This document shows, one piece after another, positions 1 to 8,648 of a DNA stretch of 64,000 nt. The notes under the pieces were generated by a model. The model saw only the letters and a program-made list of their open reading frames with translations, was not told the DNA's origin and made no database searches. The translations under genes and the position numbers were made by a program. Position 1 is the first letter of the stretch, and every line of letters starts with the position of its first letter. This DNA comes from Bacillus sp. SD088. GTDB taxonomy: Bacteria > Bacillota > Bacilli > Bacillales > Bacillaceae_C. The stretch lies in the NCBI RefSeq assembly GCF_017355205.1, contig NZ_JADIJK010000026.1:1-64000 (forward strand), read 5' to 3'.

Positions 1-24
1 AAACAATTTCAAGGGGGTAAGGGG

Positions 25-1317
25 ATGAAAGTACAATATCAGATATTAATATTTACTATGCTTTTTCTCATAATTGGAACAGTAGGCTGTAGCTCAGAGA
101 AAAATGCTGGGAAGGTGGATTCAAAAGGCAAAGAGAATGTAGATGAGGTGATCACCTTGCAATTCTGGGGAGGAGTTCCACCAGAAGCAGGACCACAGGC
201 TGTTGTGGATGAATGGAATGAACAAAATCCTAATGTTCAGGTGGAATATACTCGTTTTGTAAATGATGATGATGGTAATTTACGCCTAAATACCGCATTA
301 CAAACAGGGCAAAATGTAGATCTTTTAATGACATATACCACCAATCATCTGGAAGATCGTATTCAATCTAATTTTCTTGTTGATTTGAATGAGTTTGATG
401 GATATGACGTAGAAGAAAAAATGGGAGATGCGGCACAGTTTTGGAAGTTTAATGATACGTATTATGCCATTCCAACAAAGCAAAATGCGAACTTTATCTA
501 TTTAAATAAAGATGCACTTGATCAAGCTGGACTTTCGATACCTGAAGAATGGACTTGGCAGGAGTTTAAAGAATATGCTAAAAAGCTAAAAACAGATGAG
601 CAATGGGGAGTTATTACCTGGGATGCCGATCTCAGTACGATAATAGATAGCGCTCTCTTAACAGAAGGATGGGTAAAAGAAGACGGAACTTCGAATTTCA
701 ATCATCCTCTAGTCAGAGAAGGATTTGAGTTGTTTTATGAGATGATGCATGAGGATTCATCTATACCTGCTTTAGGAGAGCAAATTGCCACGGGAATTGC
801 ACCTGATCATATGTTTCTAAATGGGGAGGTTGCAATGTTTAGCGCATTTGAAGGCATATTGCGAATGTCCAATGATTTAGAGGAATATCCACGTGATTTT
901 ACGATTGCTTTTGCTCCTTTTCCACACTTTGAGGGTGAAGAAAAAATTGGTCATGGACTGGGGGATGCTATATCCATTTCATCCACTTCAGACTATCCAG
1001 AAGAAGCTTGGGAATTTATTAAATGGTATGCCGATGAAGGAATGATCCACCAAGCGAGTGGAGGAAGAATTCCATCGTCGAAAGATGCAAATATAGAAAA
1101 AGCCATTGAACTCATGGTAGAAGGGGTGGAGGATACCTATGATATTAAGTCGTTAGAGCGTATGTTCTTGCCTGGTGGTAAAGTGAAAGAAACAGTTCCA
1201 TTGCAGGTGACGGATACTTTGAAACAGGAATCACAAAAGTTTTATTTGGGAGAGCAATCTGTTGAAAAGACAATAGAAGAAGTGGAGAAAAAGCATAACG
1301 AACAGCTAGAGAAATAA
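25..1317 (+). CDS. ABC sugar transporter solute-binding lipoprotein
   Basis: Predicted extracellular family-1 sugar-binding lipoprotein (430 aa) that delivers a mono- or oligosaccharide to the two permeases encoded next. The first 21 residues form a lipoprotein signal with a lipobox ending at Cys22 (TVGC), followed by a Ser/Lys-rich linker and a typical periplasmic-binding fold opening with LQFWGG. A ribosome site AAGGGGG lies 7 bases before the ATG. The gene is first in an SBP-permease-permease operon; its promoter lies outside the window or in the 24 bases shown. The substrate cannot be told from sequence; the GntR/AraR-type repressor and GH2 enzymes downstream suggest a plant-derived sugar. 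Confidence 0.9.
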   Translation: MKVQYQILIFTMLFLIIGTVGCSSEKNAGKVDSKGKENVDEVITLQFWGGVPPEAGPQAVVDEWNEQNPNVQVEYTRFVNDDDGNLRLNTALQTGQNVDLLMTYTTNHLEDRIQSNFLVDLNEFDGYDVEEKMGDAAQFWKFNDTYYAIPTKQNANFIYLNKDALDQAGLSIPEEWTWQEFKEYAKKLKTDEQWGVITWDADLSTIIDSALLTEGWVKEDGTSNFNHPLVREGFELFYEMMHEDSSIPALGEQIATGIAPDHMFLNGEVAMFSAFEGILRMSNDLEEYPRDFTIAFAPFPHFEGEEKIGHGLGDAISISSTSDYPEEAWEFIKWYADEGMIHQASGGRIPSSKDANIEKAIELMVEGVEDTYDIKSLERMFLPGGKVKETVPLQVTDTLKQESQKFYLGEQSVEKTIEEVEKKHNEQLEK

Positions 1318-1320
1318 CGA

Positions 1321-1349
1321 ATACAGGGGGGGAGCTTCCCCTCTTGTAT
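1321..1349 (+). terminator. intercistronic stem-loop between binding protein and permease
   Basis: A G-rich arm starting ATACAGGGG pairs with a later CCCCTCTTGTAT arm, directly after the lipoprotein stop. There is no long T-run, so it looks like a partial terminator or mRNA-stabilising hairpin that would favour expression of the binding protein over the permeases. Confidence 0.5.
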
Positions 1350-1370
1350 CAATGAAAAGAGGGAAAACCA

Positions 1371-2249
1371 TTGAAATGGTTACATAAACAAAAATTAATT
1401 GGTTATCTTTTTATCTTGCCAAGTGTATTAGGGGTTATTATCTTTTTCTTTATCCCCCTCGTGTTTACCACTGTTCTAGCTTTTACGGATTGGAAGGGTC
1501 CGGCAGGGATCAATGTTTCATTCATTGGATTTCAAAATTTTAAGCAACTAATGAAGGACTCCTTGTTTCACAAAACATTAATTAATACAATTATTTACTT
1601 ATTACATGTCCCGATTGCTGTTATATTAGCCTTTGTTATTGCGGTGATCTTAAATAAGCTGGTCTATCTGAAAAATGCTTTGCGGGCCATGTTCTTTTTA
1701 CCATATATTACAAGTAGTATTGCGATTGCCTTTGTTTGGATGTTGCTTTTTCACCCGAGTAATGGGCCAATCAATCAATTTCTGAAGCTACTTGGCGTAA
1801 CAAACCCACCAGGGTGGCTATCTGCGACAGAAACAGCGATGTATTCTATTAATATTATGTCTGTCTGGTTCGTACTAGGATTTAATATCGTGATTTTTCT
1901 GGCGGCATTGCAGAATGTTTCTGTTGAACTAGAAGAGGCGGCAAAAATTGATGGGGCAAAATTCTGGCATATTACACGATATATTACATTTCCACTAGTA
2001 AGCCCTATCACGTTCTTTTTATTAATCATGGGGTTCATTTCCACCTTTAAAAATTTTGGTCTTATTCATGCATTAACAGGCGGAGGCCCTGGAGATAGCA
2101 CAACTGTACTGGCTTTATACGTCTATCAAACTTCCTTTCGCTATTATGAGCTTGGGTACGCTTCTGCTATTGCTCTCGTACTTTTCTCCATTATTTTATT
2201 TGTTACATTAATTCAATGGTATGGACAGAAAAAGTGGGTGCATTATTAA
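1371..2249 (+). CDS. ABC sugar permease, MalF/UgpA type
   Basis: Inner-membrane subunit of a carbohydrate ABC importer (292 aa) with about six membrane segments. The cytoplasmic EAA loop reads EEAAKIDGAKFWHITRY followed by I-x-FPL, the contact site for the ATPase. Translation must start at TTG (position 1371), because the nearby ATG is in another frame; an AGAGGG ribosome site precedes it. It lies between the binding protein and the partner permease. No ATPase gene is present, as is usual for Bacillus importers served by a shared MsmX-type ATPase. Confidence 0.9.
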   Translation: MKWLHKQKLIGYLFILPSVLGVIIFFFIPLVFTTVLAFTDWKGPAGINVSFIGFQNFKQLMKDSLFHKTLINTIIYLLHVPIAVILAFVIAVILNKLVYLKNALRAMFFLPYITSSIAIAFVWMLLFHPSNGPINQFLKLLGVTNPPGWLSATETAMYSINIMSVWFVLGFNIVIFLAALQNVSVELEEAAKIDGAKFWHITRYITFPLVSPITFFLLIMGFISTFKNFGLIHALTGGGPGDSTTVLALYVYQTSFRYYELGYASAIALVLFSIILFVTLIQWYGQKKWVHY

Positions 2250-2267
2250 GAGGGAGGAATGATTAGT

Positions 2268-3149
2268 ATGGAATCGACGAAAATAAATTTGCAGCCATCC
2301 ACTGTTCTGGGTATGGGAAACAAAAAGAAAATAGATATGGTAAAGATCTTTATGACAATGGTTATGTTCATTCTGGCAATTCTTATGATAGCTCCATTTC
2401 TATGGATGCTTAGCACATCCTTTAAGGGACCTGCGGAAGTTTTCCAATTCCCCATTCAATGGATACCATCAGATCCAAAGTTTGAACATCATTTAAAGGT
2501 GTGGGGAGGAGAAAATAGTTTTATTACGTACTATCTGAATTCTTTAAAAGTTGCTGTAATTGGAACTACCGGAGCGATAATTATTGGTTCTATGGCTGCA
2601 TATGGTTTTGCGCAAATTGCCTTTAAAGGCCGTGAATTGATTTTTGTTTTTTATCTTTCCATGATGATGGTTCCCCCTCAGGTTTTATTTGTACCAAAAT
2701 TTATTATGTTTGATTGGGCTGGAATCTTTAATACACATTGGTCCCTCATCTTGCCTTCGTTTGTAACTATTTTTGGCGTGTTTTTTTTAAGGCAATTCTT
2801 TATGAGTATCCCAAAGGAAATAGCCGAATCAGCTTTTATCGATGGAGCTGGGCACTTTCGTATATTTTTCCGCATATTCTTGCCGTTAGCGAAACCCGCA
2901 ATTGCTACCTTCGCAATTATAGACTTTTCATGGAATTGGAATAACTATGAAGATGCATTAGTCTTTTTGCTTGATGAAAAATTGTATACAGTACCACTTG
3001 GCCTACAAAACTTTGTTCATGAATTTTCGATTGATTACAATGGCATGATGGCAGCTGCAGCCGCAGCAATTGTTCCGATGTTAATTATATTTTTCATAGG
3101 CCAAAAGTATATCATTGAAGGGGTTGCTAGTTCAGCTGTAAAGGGCTAA
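2268..3149 (+). CDS. ABC sugar permease, MalG/AraQ type
   Basis: Second membrane subunit of the importer, 293 aa from this start. It has six predicted membrane helices, the EAA loop EIAESAFIDGAGHF and a typical C-terminus ending VASSAVKG. An in-frame ATG nine bases upstream (2259) lies only one base after the AGGGAGGA ribosome site, so the ATG at 2268, about ten bases from it, is the better start. It completes the first SBP-permease-permease set; substrate unknown. Confidence 0.88.
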   Translation: MESTKINLQPSTVLGMGNKKKIDMVKIFMTMVMFILAILMIAPFLWMLSTSFKGPAEVFQFPIQWIPSDPKFEHHLKVWGGENSFITYYLNSLKVAVIGTTGAIIIGSMAAYGFAQIAFKGRELIFVFYLSMMMVPPQVLFVPKFIMFDWAGIFNTHWSLILPSFVTIFGVFFLRQFFMSIPKEIAESAFIDGAGHFRIFFRIFLPLAKPAIATFAIIDFSWNWNNYEDALVFLLDEKLYTVPLGLQNFVHEFSIDYNGMMAAAAAAIVPMLIIFFIGQKYIIEGVASSAVKG

Positions 3150-3173
3150 AGAAGAAATGGAGAGAGTGTTGGT

Positions 3174-3237
3174 ATCTATATTATTGTCAGAATATATTAT
3201 TGAGGGAGTTGCTCTAACTGGAATTCGGAATCCATAA
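3174..3237 (+). pseudogene. 3' remnant of an ABC permease gene
   Basis: Reading in frame to the stop at 3237 gives a C-terminal tail with IIEGVALTGI, nearly identical to the tail of the permease at 50917-51798. The following bases, containing AAGTTCCAG, also resemble the terminator behind that gene. Only about 20 codons survive, so this is a fragment left by duplication or deletion. Confidence 0.6.
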
Positions 3238-3400
3238 ATGTTAATAATAAAATTGTGAATTGTTTACCAAGCTAATAAAGAAAGTTCCAGTTGTGAACTA
3301 TTTTTCTGAAATTATTTTGCAAATGGGAATTAGGCTTAAGGAAGTAGTTGTACAAATATCTGAATAGCCTGATTAATAAAAGACATCTAATTTAAAAAAT

Positions 3401-3433
3401 GAGAATGTTGATATAACAGCATTCTCGTTTTTT
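3401..3433 (+). terminator. rho-independent terminator
   Basis: Perfect 7-base stem GAGAATG/CATTCTC with a 12-base loop, followed by GTTTTTT. It would end transcription of the first ABC operon. Confidence 0.75.
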
Positions 3434-3613
3434 CTTCTTATAGATCCAGTCTACATTAACAGACAAAAAGACTTATTTAACAAAAGTTGATCAGAAAGAC
3501 TCTGTATATAATTTGTTAGATTTTTCACCGAGCCCATGTACTTACGAGTATTGTGTAAAGTCTTGAACAGTAAACCATCCAAAACTTACTAATAGTAAAA
3601 CAATTTGTTTCAT

Positions 3614-3648
3614 TGTACAACGGTTGTTATATTATATACATATAACAA
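3614..3648. promoter_or_regulatory. candidate operator upstream of the GntR/AraR-type repressor
   Basis: Two dyads sit just before the repressor gene: TTGTACAA at 3614-3621 and TTGTTATA-N9-TATAACAA at 3624-3648. AraR-type regulators bind TTGTAC-containing sites, so autoregulation is likely. This is an inference from symmetry and position only. Confidence 0.5.
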
Positions 3649-3673
3649 TTACAATGATAAAGGTGATTAAAAG

Positions 3674-4834
3674 ATGAGTACTCCAAAGTACAAACAAATT
3701 TATAACGATTTACGAGAGAAAATTAAGGATGGCGAATTTAGTTATGGAGCCCGCATTCCTTCTGAAAAAGAGTTAGCGGAGTCTTTTCATGTAAGTAGAA
3801 TTACGTCTAAGAAGGCGTTAGATCTGTTAGCTGAACAAAATATAATTGAACGTGTCCGAGGAAAGGGCTCTTTTGTTGTTTCTCCAATTCCGTCAATAAC
3901 CAATGAGGAACCTGAGCCTTCAGATGATCAAGGGGAAGAAAAGGAAATAAAAATGATTGGGCTTATTACTCCTGATTTTTCCGCCGATTTTGGTATGACA
4001 TTTGTAAAAAGTGTAGAGAAAGTTTGCTCTGATTTAAATATTCATCTAATAATTAAGCGGACATACGGGTTGATCGAAAAGGAGGCAGAAAGCATTACTT
4101 CTATGTTGGAAGTAGGTGTTGATGGATTGATTATCATCCCGGTACATGGTCAACACTATAATCACTCGCTTTTGCAGATAGTCGTTGATGATTTTCCGTT
4201 TGTCTTAGTAGATCGATTTTTGATAGGGATCCCAGCTAGTTCAGTAGGGACGGATAATCATCTCGCTAGTAAAAGGTTGACAGAATACTTAATTGGATTA
4301 GGACATAAGGAGATTGGTTTTATATCCGCATCTTTAGATGGCACTTCTACCATTGAGGAAAGATTGAAAGGATTTAAAACAGCCTTTTACCATCAAGGGC
4401 TTAAATTAAATCTTGATCATATCATGACCCAAATTCGGAGTAGTTTGCCGGCATTGAAGCAACATCCCGAATGGAGCTCAATTGTGCAAGAGGATATGGA
4501 TCAATTGAAGACATTTATATTGAAATACCCTGAAATTACTGCATTCGTAACATCTGAATATGAACAAGCTTTGATGTTGAAATTTGTCTTAAAGAAATTG
4601 GGAAAAAATATCCCAAAAGACTATTCCATTGTATGTTTTGATCATCCTAAGGGATTAATAGGAGAGAAACAGTTTACCCATATTAAACAAAAGGAAGAGC
4701 TGATGGCAAAGAAATCAATAGAATTATTGTTATCTAAATTAAATGGGGACAGTAAACTTGATCATCTTTTCCTGGAATTTGAATTGGTAGAAGGATATTC
4801 ATCTAGTAAAAAAGACAACAGTTTTGAAAAATAA
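3674..4834 (+). CDS. GntR/LacI-type (AraR-like) transcriptional repressor
   Basis: A 386-residue chimeric regulator. Residues about 5-70 are a GntR winged helix-turn-helix (IPSEKELAESFHVSRIT, then ERVRGKGSFVV), followed by a linker and a LacI/PBP-type sugar-binding domain from about residue 90. This is the architecture of Bacillus AraR, which releases DNA on binding arabinose. It stands alone between two ABC importer operons, with dyads in its own promoter and at the -10 of the next operon, so it probably controls both. The effector is unproven: L-arabinose or another plant sugar is a guess from family and neighbourhood. The ATG at 3674 has a weak ribosome site (AAAGGTG). Confidence 0.85.
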   Translation: MSTPKYKQIYNDLREKIKDGEFSYGARIPSEKELAESFHVSRITSKKALDLLAEQNIIERVRGKGSFVVSPIPSITNEEPEPSDDQGEEKEIKMIGLITPDFSADFGMTFVKSVEKVCSDLNIHLIIKRTYGLIEKEAESITSMLEVGVDGLIIIPVHGQHYNHSLLQIVVDDFPFVLVDRFLIGIPASSVGTDNHLASKRLTEYLIGLGHKEIGFISASLDGTSTIEERLKGFKTAFYHQGLKLNLDHIMTQIRSSLPALKQHPEWSSIVQEDMDQLKTFILKYPEITAFVTSEYEQALMLKFVLKKLGKNIPKDYSIVCFDHPKGLIGEKQFTHIKQKEELMAKKSIELLLSKLNGDSKLDHLFLEFELVEGYSSSKKDNSFEK

Positions 4835-4856
4835 AAAGATATATTGTAATGTTATG

Positions 4857-4900
4857 TTGACGACTTTATATAAAGTTGATAATATGATGACATATCATAT
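4857..4900 (+). promoter_or_regulatory. sigma-A promoter with overlapping dyad, ABC operon 2
   Basis: TTGACG and TAATAT are separated by exactly 17 bases (4857-4885). A dyad ATATGAT-N5-ATCATAT (4882-4900) covers the -10 and start region, a classical repressor position. The leader to the first gene is about 250 bases and shows no convincing gene; a 16-codon ORF at 4961 lacks a well-placed ribosome site. Confidence 0.6.
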
Positions 4901-5147
4901 ATGGGTGTGTCGTTACTTGTTATAAGGTTGTAGTTGGAGGGGGGAGCATATATAAATACAGATGAATTTGAAAGCGATTTATATAAAAGGGATAGTTGAA
5001 GAACAGATAGATTAGGAAATATTTCCTGATTTTTATAAGAAATTACCATAGACTGATATGCGATACTACTAATCTTGCAAGTAGGAAGCCAAAACACTCA
5101 CCATAATATGAATGATTAATAATAAAACGAACAAAGGGGCAAGTGAG

Positions 5148-6377
5148 ATGAAAAAAAGTTTACTTATTAGTGTTGCCTTACTATTAATTATTCCAATATT
5201 ATTAGCAGGATGCAGTTTTGGAAAGAAGGAAATTATTCTATGGAATCCCTTTACGGGTGCAGATGGAGAATACTTTAGCAAAATGGTCGAAGAATATAAT
5301 GCTATCGATGGACATGACTATAAGATCAAAAATATTGTTGTTCCTGATATGTATACAAAGATCTACACGGTGACCAATTCTGGTAAGGACAAAGATGTCC
5401 CAGACTTAGCTGTTATTCATGCTGAGAGGATTCCATTGTTTGTTGTACAAAATTTACTAGATCCGATGGATAATATCTTAAAAGATCAATCAAATATTAA
5501 TGAAAGTGCTTATCTACCTCAGACATGGGAAGCAGGCAATATTGACGGGAAAAGATACTCAGTTCCATTAGATATCCATTCTTCTGTCCTTTACTATAAT
5601 AAGGATCTATTAGATAAATATGCACCCGATGCTCTTGATGATGAAGTGATCACCATTGATGAGATTAATGCAATCGCTGACAAGGCGAAGGAAGATGGAA
5701 AAATTACGTACCCGATGAATGTAGAGACATGGCTATCGCTGAGCTTAACTGTGCAAAATGGTGGGAATATTAGTGACGGAGATACTCCGACTATTAATAC
5801 ACCAGAAATGAAAAAGTCTTTAGAGACATTAAAAGGATTTGTTGAATCAGGTGCTTCTCAAGAGGATGGCGATGATGTCAGTCAGCTATTTCAATCAGGT
5901 GAATCCGTATTCTTGCAGGATGGTACTTGGTATGCAGGTGGTTTAAAAGATATAGAAGACTTGAACTGGGGAGTAACAAATACACCGGCCTATTCTCCAG
6001 ATAAAATTGTGAATTGGAGCTCTTCTCATCAGTTTGCGACACTCAAAAAAGAGCGTAAGGCAGAAGTGGAAGAAGGAATAGGAGACTTTTTAGAATTCGT
6101 ACGAGAAAAGTCAATGTTGTGGGCTGAATCAGGACAAAATGCAGCAAGTACAGAGGTATACGAAAGTGACGAATATGAAAAAATGCCGCAATCTTTTCTT
6201 ATGAAGGATGATAAGCAAAAAGAATCTATGGTTATTTTTGATTTTGCTAACTATGGTAATACAAGTGAAGCGATTGGTTCAGTTGCAAGAGATATCATCT
6301 ATGGTCGAATGGATATTGATGAAGGTTTGGAGCAAGCGCAAAAAACGGTTGATGACAAATTGAAGGAAGGAAAATAA
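5148..6377 (+). CDS. ABC sugar transporter solute-binding lipoprotein
   Basis: Extracytoplasmic carbohydrate-binding lipoprotein of the second importer, about 409 aa from this start. The signal MKKSLLIS...ILLAGC places the lipid-modified Cys at residue 22. An in-frame upstream ATG (5112) would add 12 polar residues before the signal peptide, and the AAAGGGGC ribosome site lies 8 bases before 5148, so 5148 is the start. It leads an operon with two permeases, a small membrane protein and two GH2 glycosidases, which suggests the ligand is an oligosaccharide cleaved inside the cell. Confidence 0.9.
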   Translation: MKKSLLISVALLLIIPILLAGCSFGKKEIILWNPFTGADGEYFSKMVEEYNAIDGHDYKIKNIVVPDMYTKIYTVTNSGKDKDVPDLAVIHAERIPLFVVQNLLDPMDNILKDQSNINESAYLPQTWEAGNIDGKRYSVPLDIHSSVLYYNKDLLDKYAPDALDDEVITIDEINAIADKAKEDGKITYPMNVETWLSLSLTVQNGGNISDGDTPTINTPEMKKSLETLKGFVESGASQEDGDDVSQLFQSGESVFLQDGTWYAGGLKDIEDLNWGVTNTPAYSPDKIVNWSSSHQFATLKKERKAEVEEGIGDFLEFVREKSMLWAESGQNAASTEVYESDEYEKMPQSFLMKDDKQKESMVIFDFANYGNTSEAIGSVARDIIYGRMDIDEGLEQAQKTVDDKLKEGK

Positions 6378-6381
6378 GGCT

Positions 6382-7314
6382 ATGGAAGTAAGTGAACATA
6401 GACATATGACAAATCAAAAACTGGAACGATCTCCAGATAAAAAGAAAAAAAGTTTTGGTCATTTACTTTACATTGGACCACATTTAATTCTATTCGTTAT
6501 CTTTGGGATTCTTCCACTGGTTTATGGAACTTACGTTTCCTTTACAAGATGGGATTTAGTGGGACAGCCTGAATGGGTAGGATTTGCTAATTATAAGGAA
6601 ATATTATTCAATCTAGATTCCACGTTTCATAAGCAATTTTTCAATGGGGTAAAAAATACACTTATTTTCGTGGGAATAAGTGTCCCCTTATTAATGATTA
6701 TTCCGTTATTGATAGCGTTGGCACTTAATACAAAGGTAAAAGCTACTAGTCTCTTTCAATCTATCTTCTATATTCCGGGATTATTTTCTATTTCGGCAGT
6801 GGCGTTAATTTGGTCACTTGTGTTCAATAAACGACTTGGTCCCATTAACAATGTTTTTGGTTCAGATGCGAATTGGTTTACCTCTCAACCACATGCCTGG
6901 ATTTTAATCTTAGTTGTTTCAGTATGGTGGGGAATTGGGGGGAACCTCATTATCTATCGGGCGGCTCTCAGTAGTATTTCTAAGGATGTTTTTGAAGCAG
7001 CAGATATTGATGGAGCAGGTCCTGTGAAAAAATTCTTTTACATTACTATTCCATCGATTAAATTTCCCATACTCTATACTCTGGTGATGTCAACACTTGC
7101 AAGCTTTAATATCTATGGACAACCAGTTATGCTGACAGATGGAGGACCTACTGGATCCACAACGGTTGCTATGATGTATATTCGAGATCTTGCTTTTGGA
7201 AGTGGACAATCGGTGGCTGGAGTAGCTTCCGCAATGGCTATGCTTCTTGGAATGATTATGATCATCGTCTCTATTTTTCAATTTGTTGTATTGAGTAAAG
7301 ACGATACAAAGTAG
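6382..7314 (+). CDS. ABC sugar permease, MalF/UgpA type
   Basis: Membrane subunit (310 aa) with a basic N-terminal cytoplasmic stretch (residues 1-28), about six membrane helices and the EAA loop DVFEAADIDGAGPVKKFF before an I-PSI motif. It starts four bases after the binding-protein stop, so the genes are tightly coupled. An internal ATG (MTNQK) is possible but less well placed. It partners with the permease at 7354. Confidence 0.9.
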   Translation: MEVSEHRHMTNQKLERSPDKKKKSFGHLLYIGPHLILFVIFGILPLVYGTYVSFTRWDLVGQPEWVGFANYKEILFNLDSTFHKQFFNGVKNTLIFVGISVPLLMIIPLLIALALNTKVKATSLFQSIFYIPGLFSISAVALIWSLVFNKRLGPINNVFGSDANWFTSQPHAWILILVVSVWWGIGGNLIIYRAALSSISKDVFEAADIDGAGPVKKFFYITIPSIKFPILYTLVMSTLASFNIYGQPVMLTDGGPTGSTTVAMMYIRDLAFGSGQSVAGVASAMAMLLGMIMIIVSIFQFVVLSKDDTK

Positions 7315-7353
7315 CGGTATAGGAATGGAATAATTGTACGAGGAGGGAATAGA

Positions 7354-8196
7354 GTGAAAAAAATCAGTATATCTAGGTCCATCTCATATGTTTTTCTTTT
7401 ATCATTAACTTTAATATGGGTTGTTCCACTGCTATTCGGCGTTTTCACATCTTTTAAATCTGAAACAGAGATAAAAGGGGTCGGATTCCAATTATTACCG
7501 GTGAATTGGACTTTAAATCAATATATATCTGTACTTGAAAACACAACCAATGCGCCAATACTGAGATGGTTTCTAAATTCAGTGTTAATATCTGTTACGC
7601 ATACCGTGTTAGTAGTTGTGATTGTATCCCTAGCTGCATATGGGTATACGCGTCTAAAGTTTAAGGGAAGAAATTTACTCTTTTGGACATTATTATGTGC
7701 CTCCATGTTCCCTAGTGTTGTGAATATTATCCCCATGTATAAAATTGTTGATACCTTTGGATGGGTTAATACGATGTGGTCTTGTGTAATTCCTGGCCTT
7801 GGAGGAGTGGCAAATATTTTCCTTGTGCGGCAATTTATGCTGGGGATTCCAATGGAATATGATGAATCAGCAAGGATGGATGGTGCCAGTGATTTTTATA
7901 TTTATTACCGGATAATTATTCCTTTGATCAAGCCAATTTTAATTGTCGTTGCTTTATTTACTTTTACAGGGTCGTGGAATGACTTTCTATGGCCAACAAT
8001 CGTTTTTAATGATGTTGATGCAATGCCAATTACAGCTGGGTTGGAGTTACTGAAAGGAATTTACGGTGACTATCTATTTGTAGGACAACTAATGGCATCC
8101 GCTTCTTTAGCCTTAATACCAACATTTGTAATGTTCTTATTTGCACAAAAATACTTTATTGAATCATTATCTCTATCTTCTGGGCTTAAAGGGTGA
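7354..8196 (+). CDS. ABC sugar permease, MalG/AraQ type
   Basis: Second permease of importer 2 (280 aa), starting at GTG behind a strong GAGGAGGG ribosome site. It has six predicted helices and the EAA loop MEYDESARMDGASDFYIYY followed by I-IPLIKP. The C-terminus FIESLSLSSGLKG is typical of the family. It is followed within seven bases by the small membrane protein gene. No ATP-binding subunit is encoded nearby. Confidence 0.9.
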   Translation: MKKISISRSISYVFLLSLTLIWVVPLLFGVFTSFKSETEIKGVGFQLLPVNWTLNQYISVLENTTNAPILRWFLNSVLISVTHTVLVVVIVSLAAYGYTRLKFKGRNLLFWTLLCASMFPSVVNIIPMYKIVDTFGWVNTMWSCVIPGLGGVANIFLVRQFMLGIPMEYDESARMDGASDFYIYYRIIIPLIKPILIVVALFTFTGSWNDFLWPTIVFNDVDAMPITAGLELLKGIYGDYLFVGQLMASASLALIPTFVMFLFAQKYFIESLSLSSGLKG

Positions 8197-8202
8197 TGAT
8201 AC

Positions 8203-8622
8203 ATGAATAAAAAGAGAAAACTTGAAAAAACCTTACTAAGAATAGCTTCGATCTGGAATATTATTACAGGTACTATTACATTATTTTACTATAGTTCTTG
8301 GATGCAACAGAATGTGCTAATTGAACCAGCCGCGACAAATCCAAGCAGTTTATTTGCTGATCGCTTTTACTTTCAAAGTGTGTATTTGTTTGTGATCGGC
8401 TATGGCTTAGTATTTATTCTGATCGGAGCTATGAATTTCTTTCTGTCTACAAAGCTAAAGCAAGAAACAACTCCTGTAAAACTTGTGGTTTGGTTGTCCA
8501 TCTGGGCTTTGCTTTCTTATCTAACAGTTGATATTATTGGATTTGTCTTATACTTTGCGACAGTCATTATTTGTATTATTAAAAACATGTCGTTTAAAGT
8601 AGCGAAAGGCCAGCATCAATAA
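8203..8622 (+). CDS. small four-helix membrane protein of unknown function
   Basis: A 139-residue hydrophobic protein I do not recognise. It has a basic N-terminus (MNKKRKLEK) and about four membrane segments: around residues 12-30, 60-85, 98-112 and 113-130. The region between the first two (SSWMQQNVLIEPAATNPSS) is probably extracytoplasmic. It begins six bases after the permease stop and is followed 26 bases later by a GH2 gene, so it is co-transcribed with the sugar importer and glycosidases. Its place suggests a role in uptake or sensing, but nothing in the sequence proves this. Confidence 0.7.
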   Translation: MNKKRKLEKTLLRIASIWNIITGTITLFYYSSWMQQNVLIEPAATNPSSLFADRFYFQSVYLFVIGYGLVFILIGAMNFFLSTKLKQETTPVKLVVWLSIWALLSYLTVDIIGFVLYFATVIICIIKNMSFKVAKGQHQ

Positions 8623-8648
8623 AAACTTATAAGAAAAGGGGCTTAAGA

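Larger units (their letters stand above)
3150..3673. other. intergenic region between ABC operon 1 and the repressor gene
   Basis: No intact gene is visible. The stretch holds a permease 3' remnant, a terminator-like hairpin and the promoter/operator region of the repressor, listed separately. Confidence 0.7.

Noticed and set aside
4961-5011. 16-codon ORF in the leader of ABC operon 2
   Set aside because: The nearest purine-rich site is too far from its ATG and nothing suggests a leader peptide.
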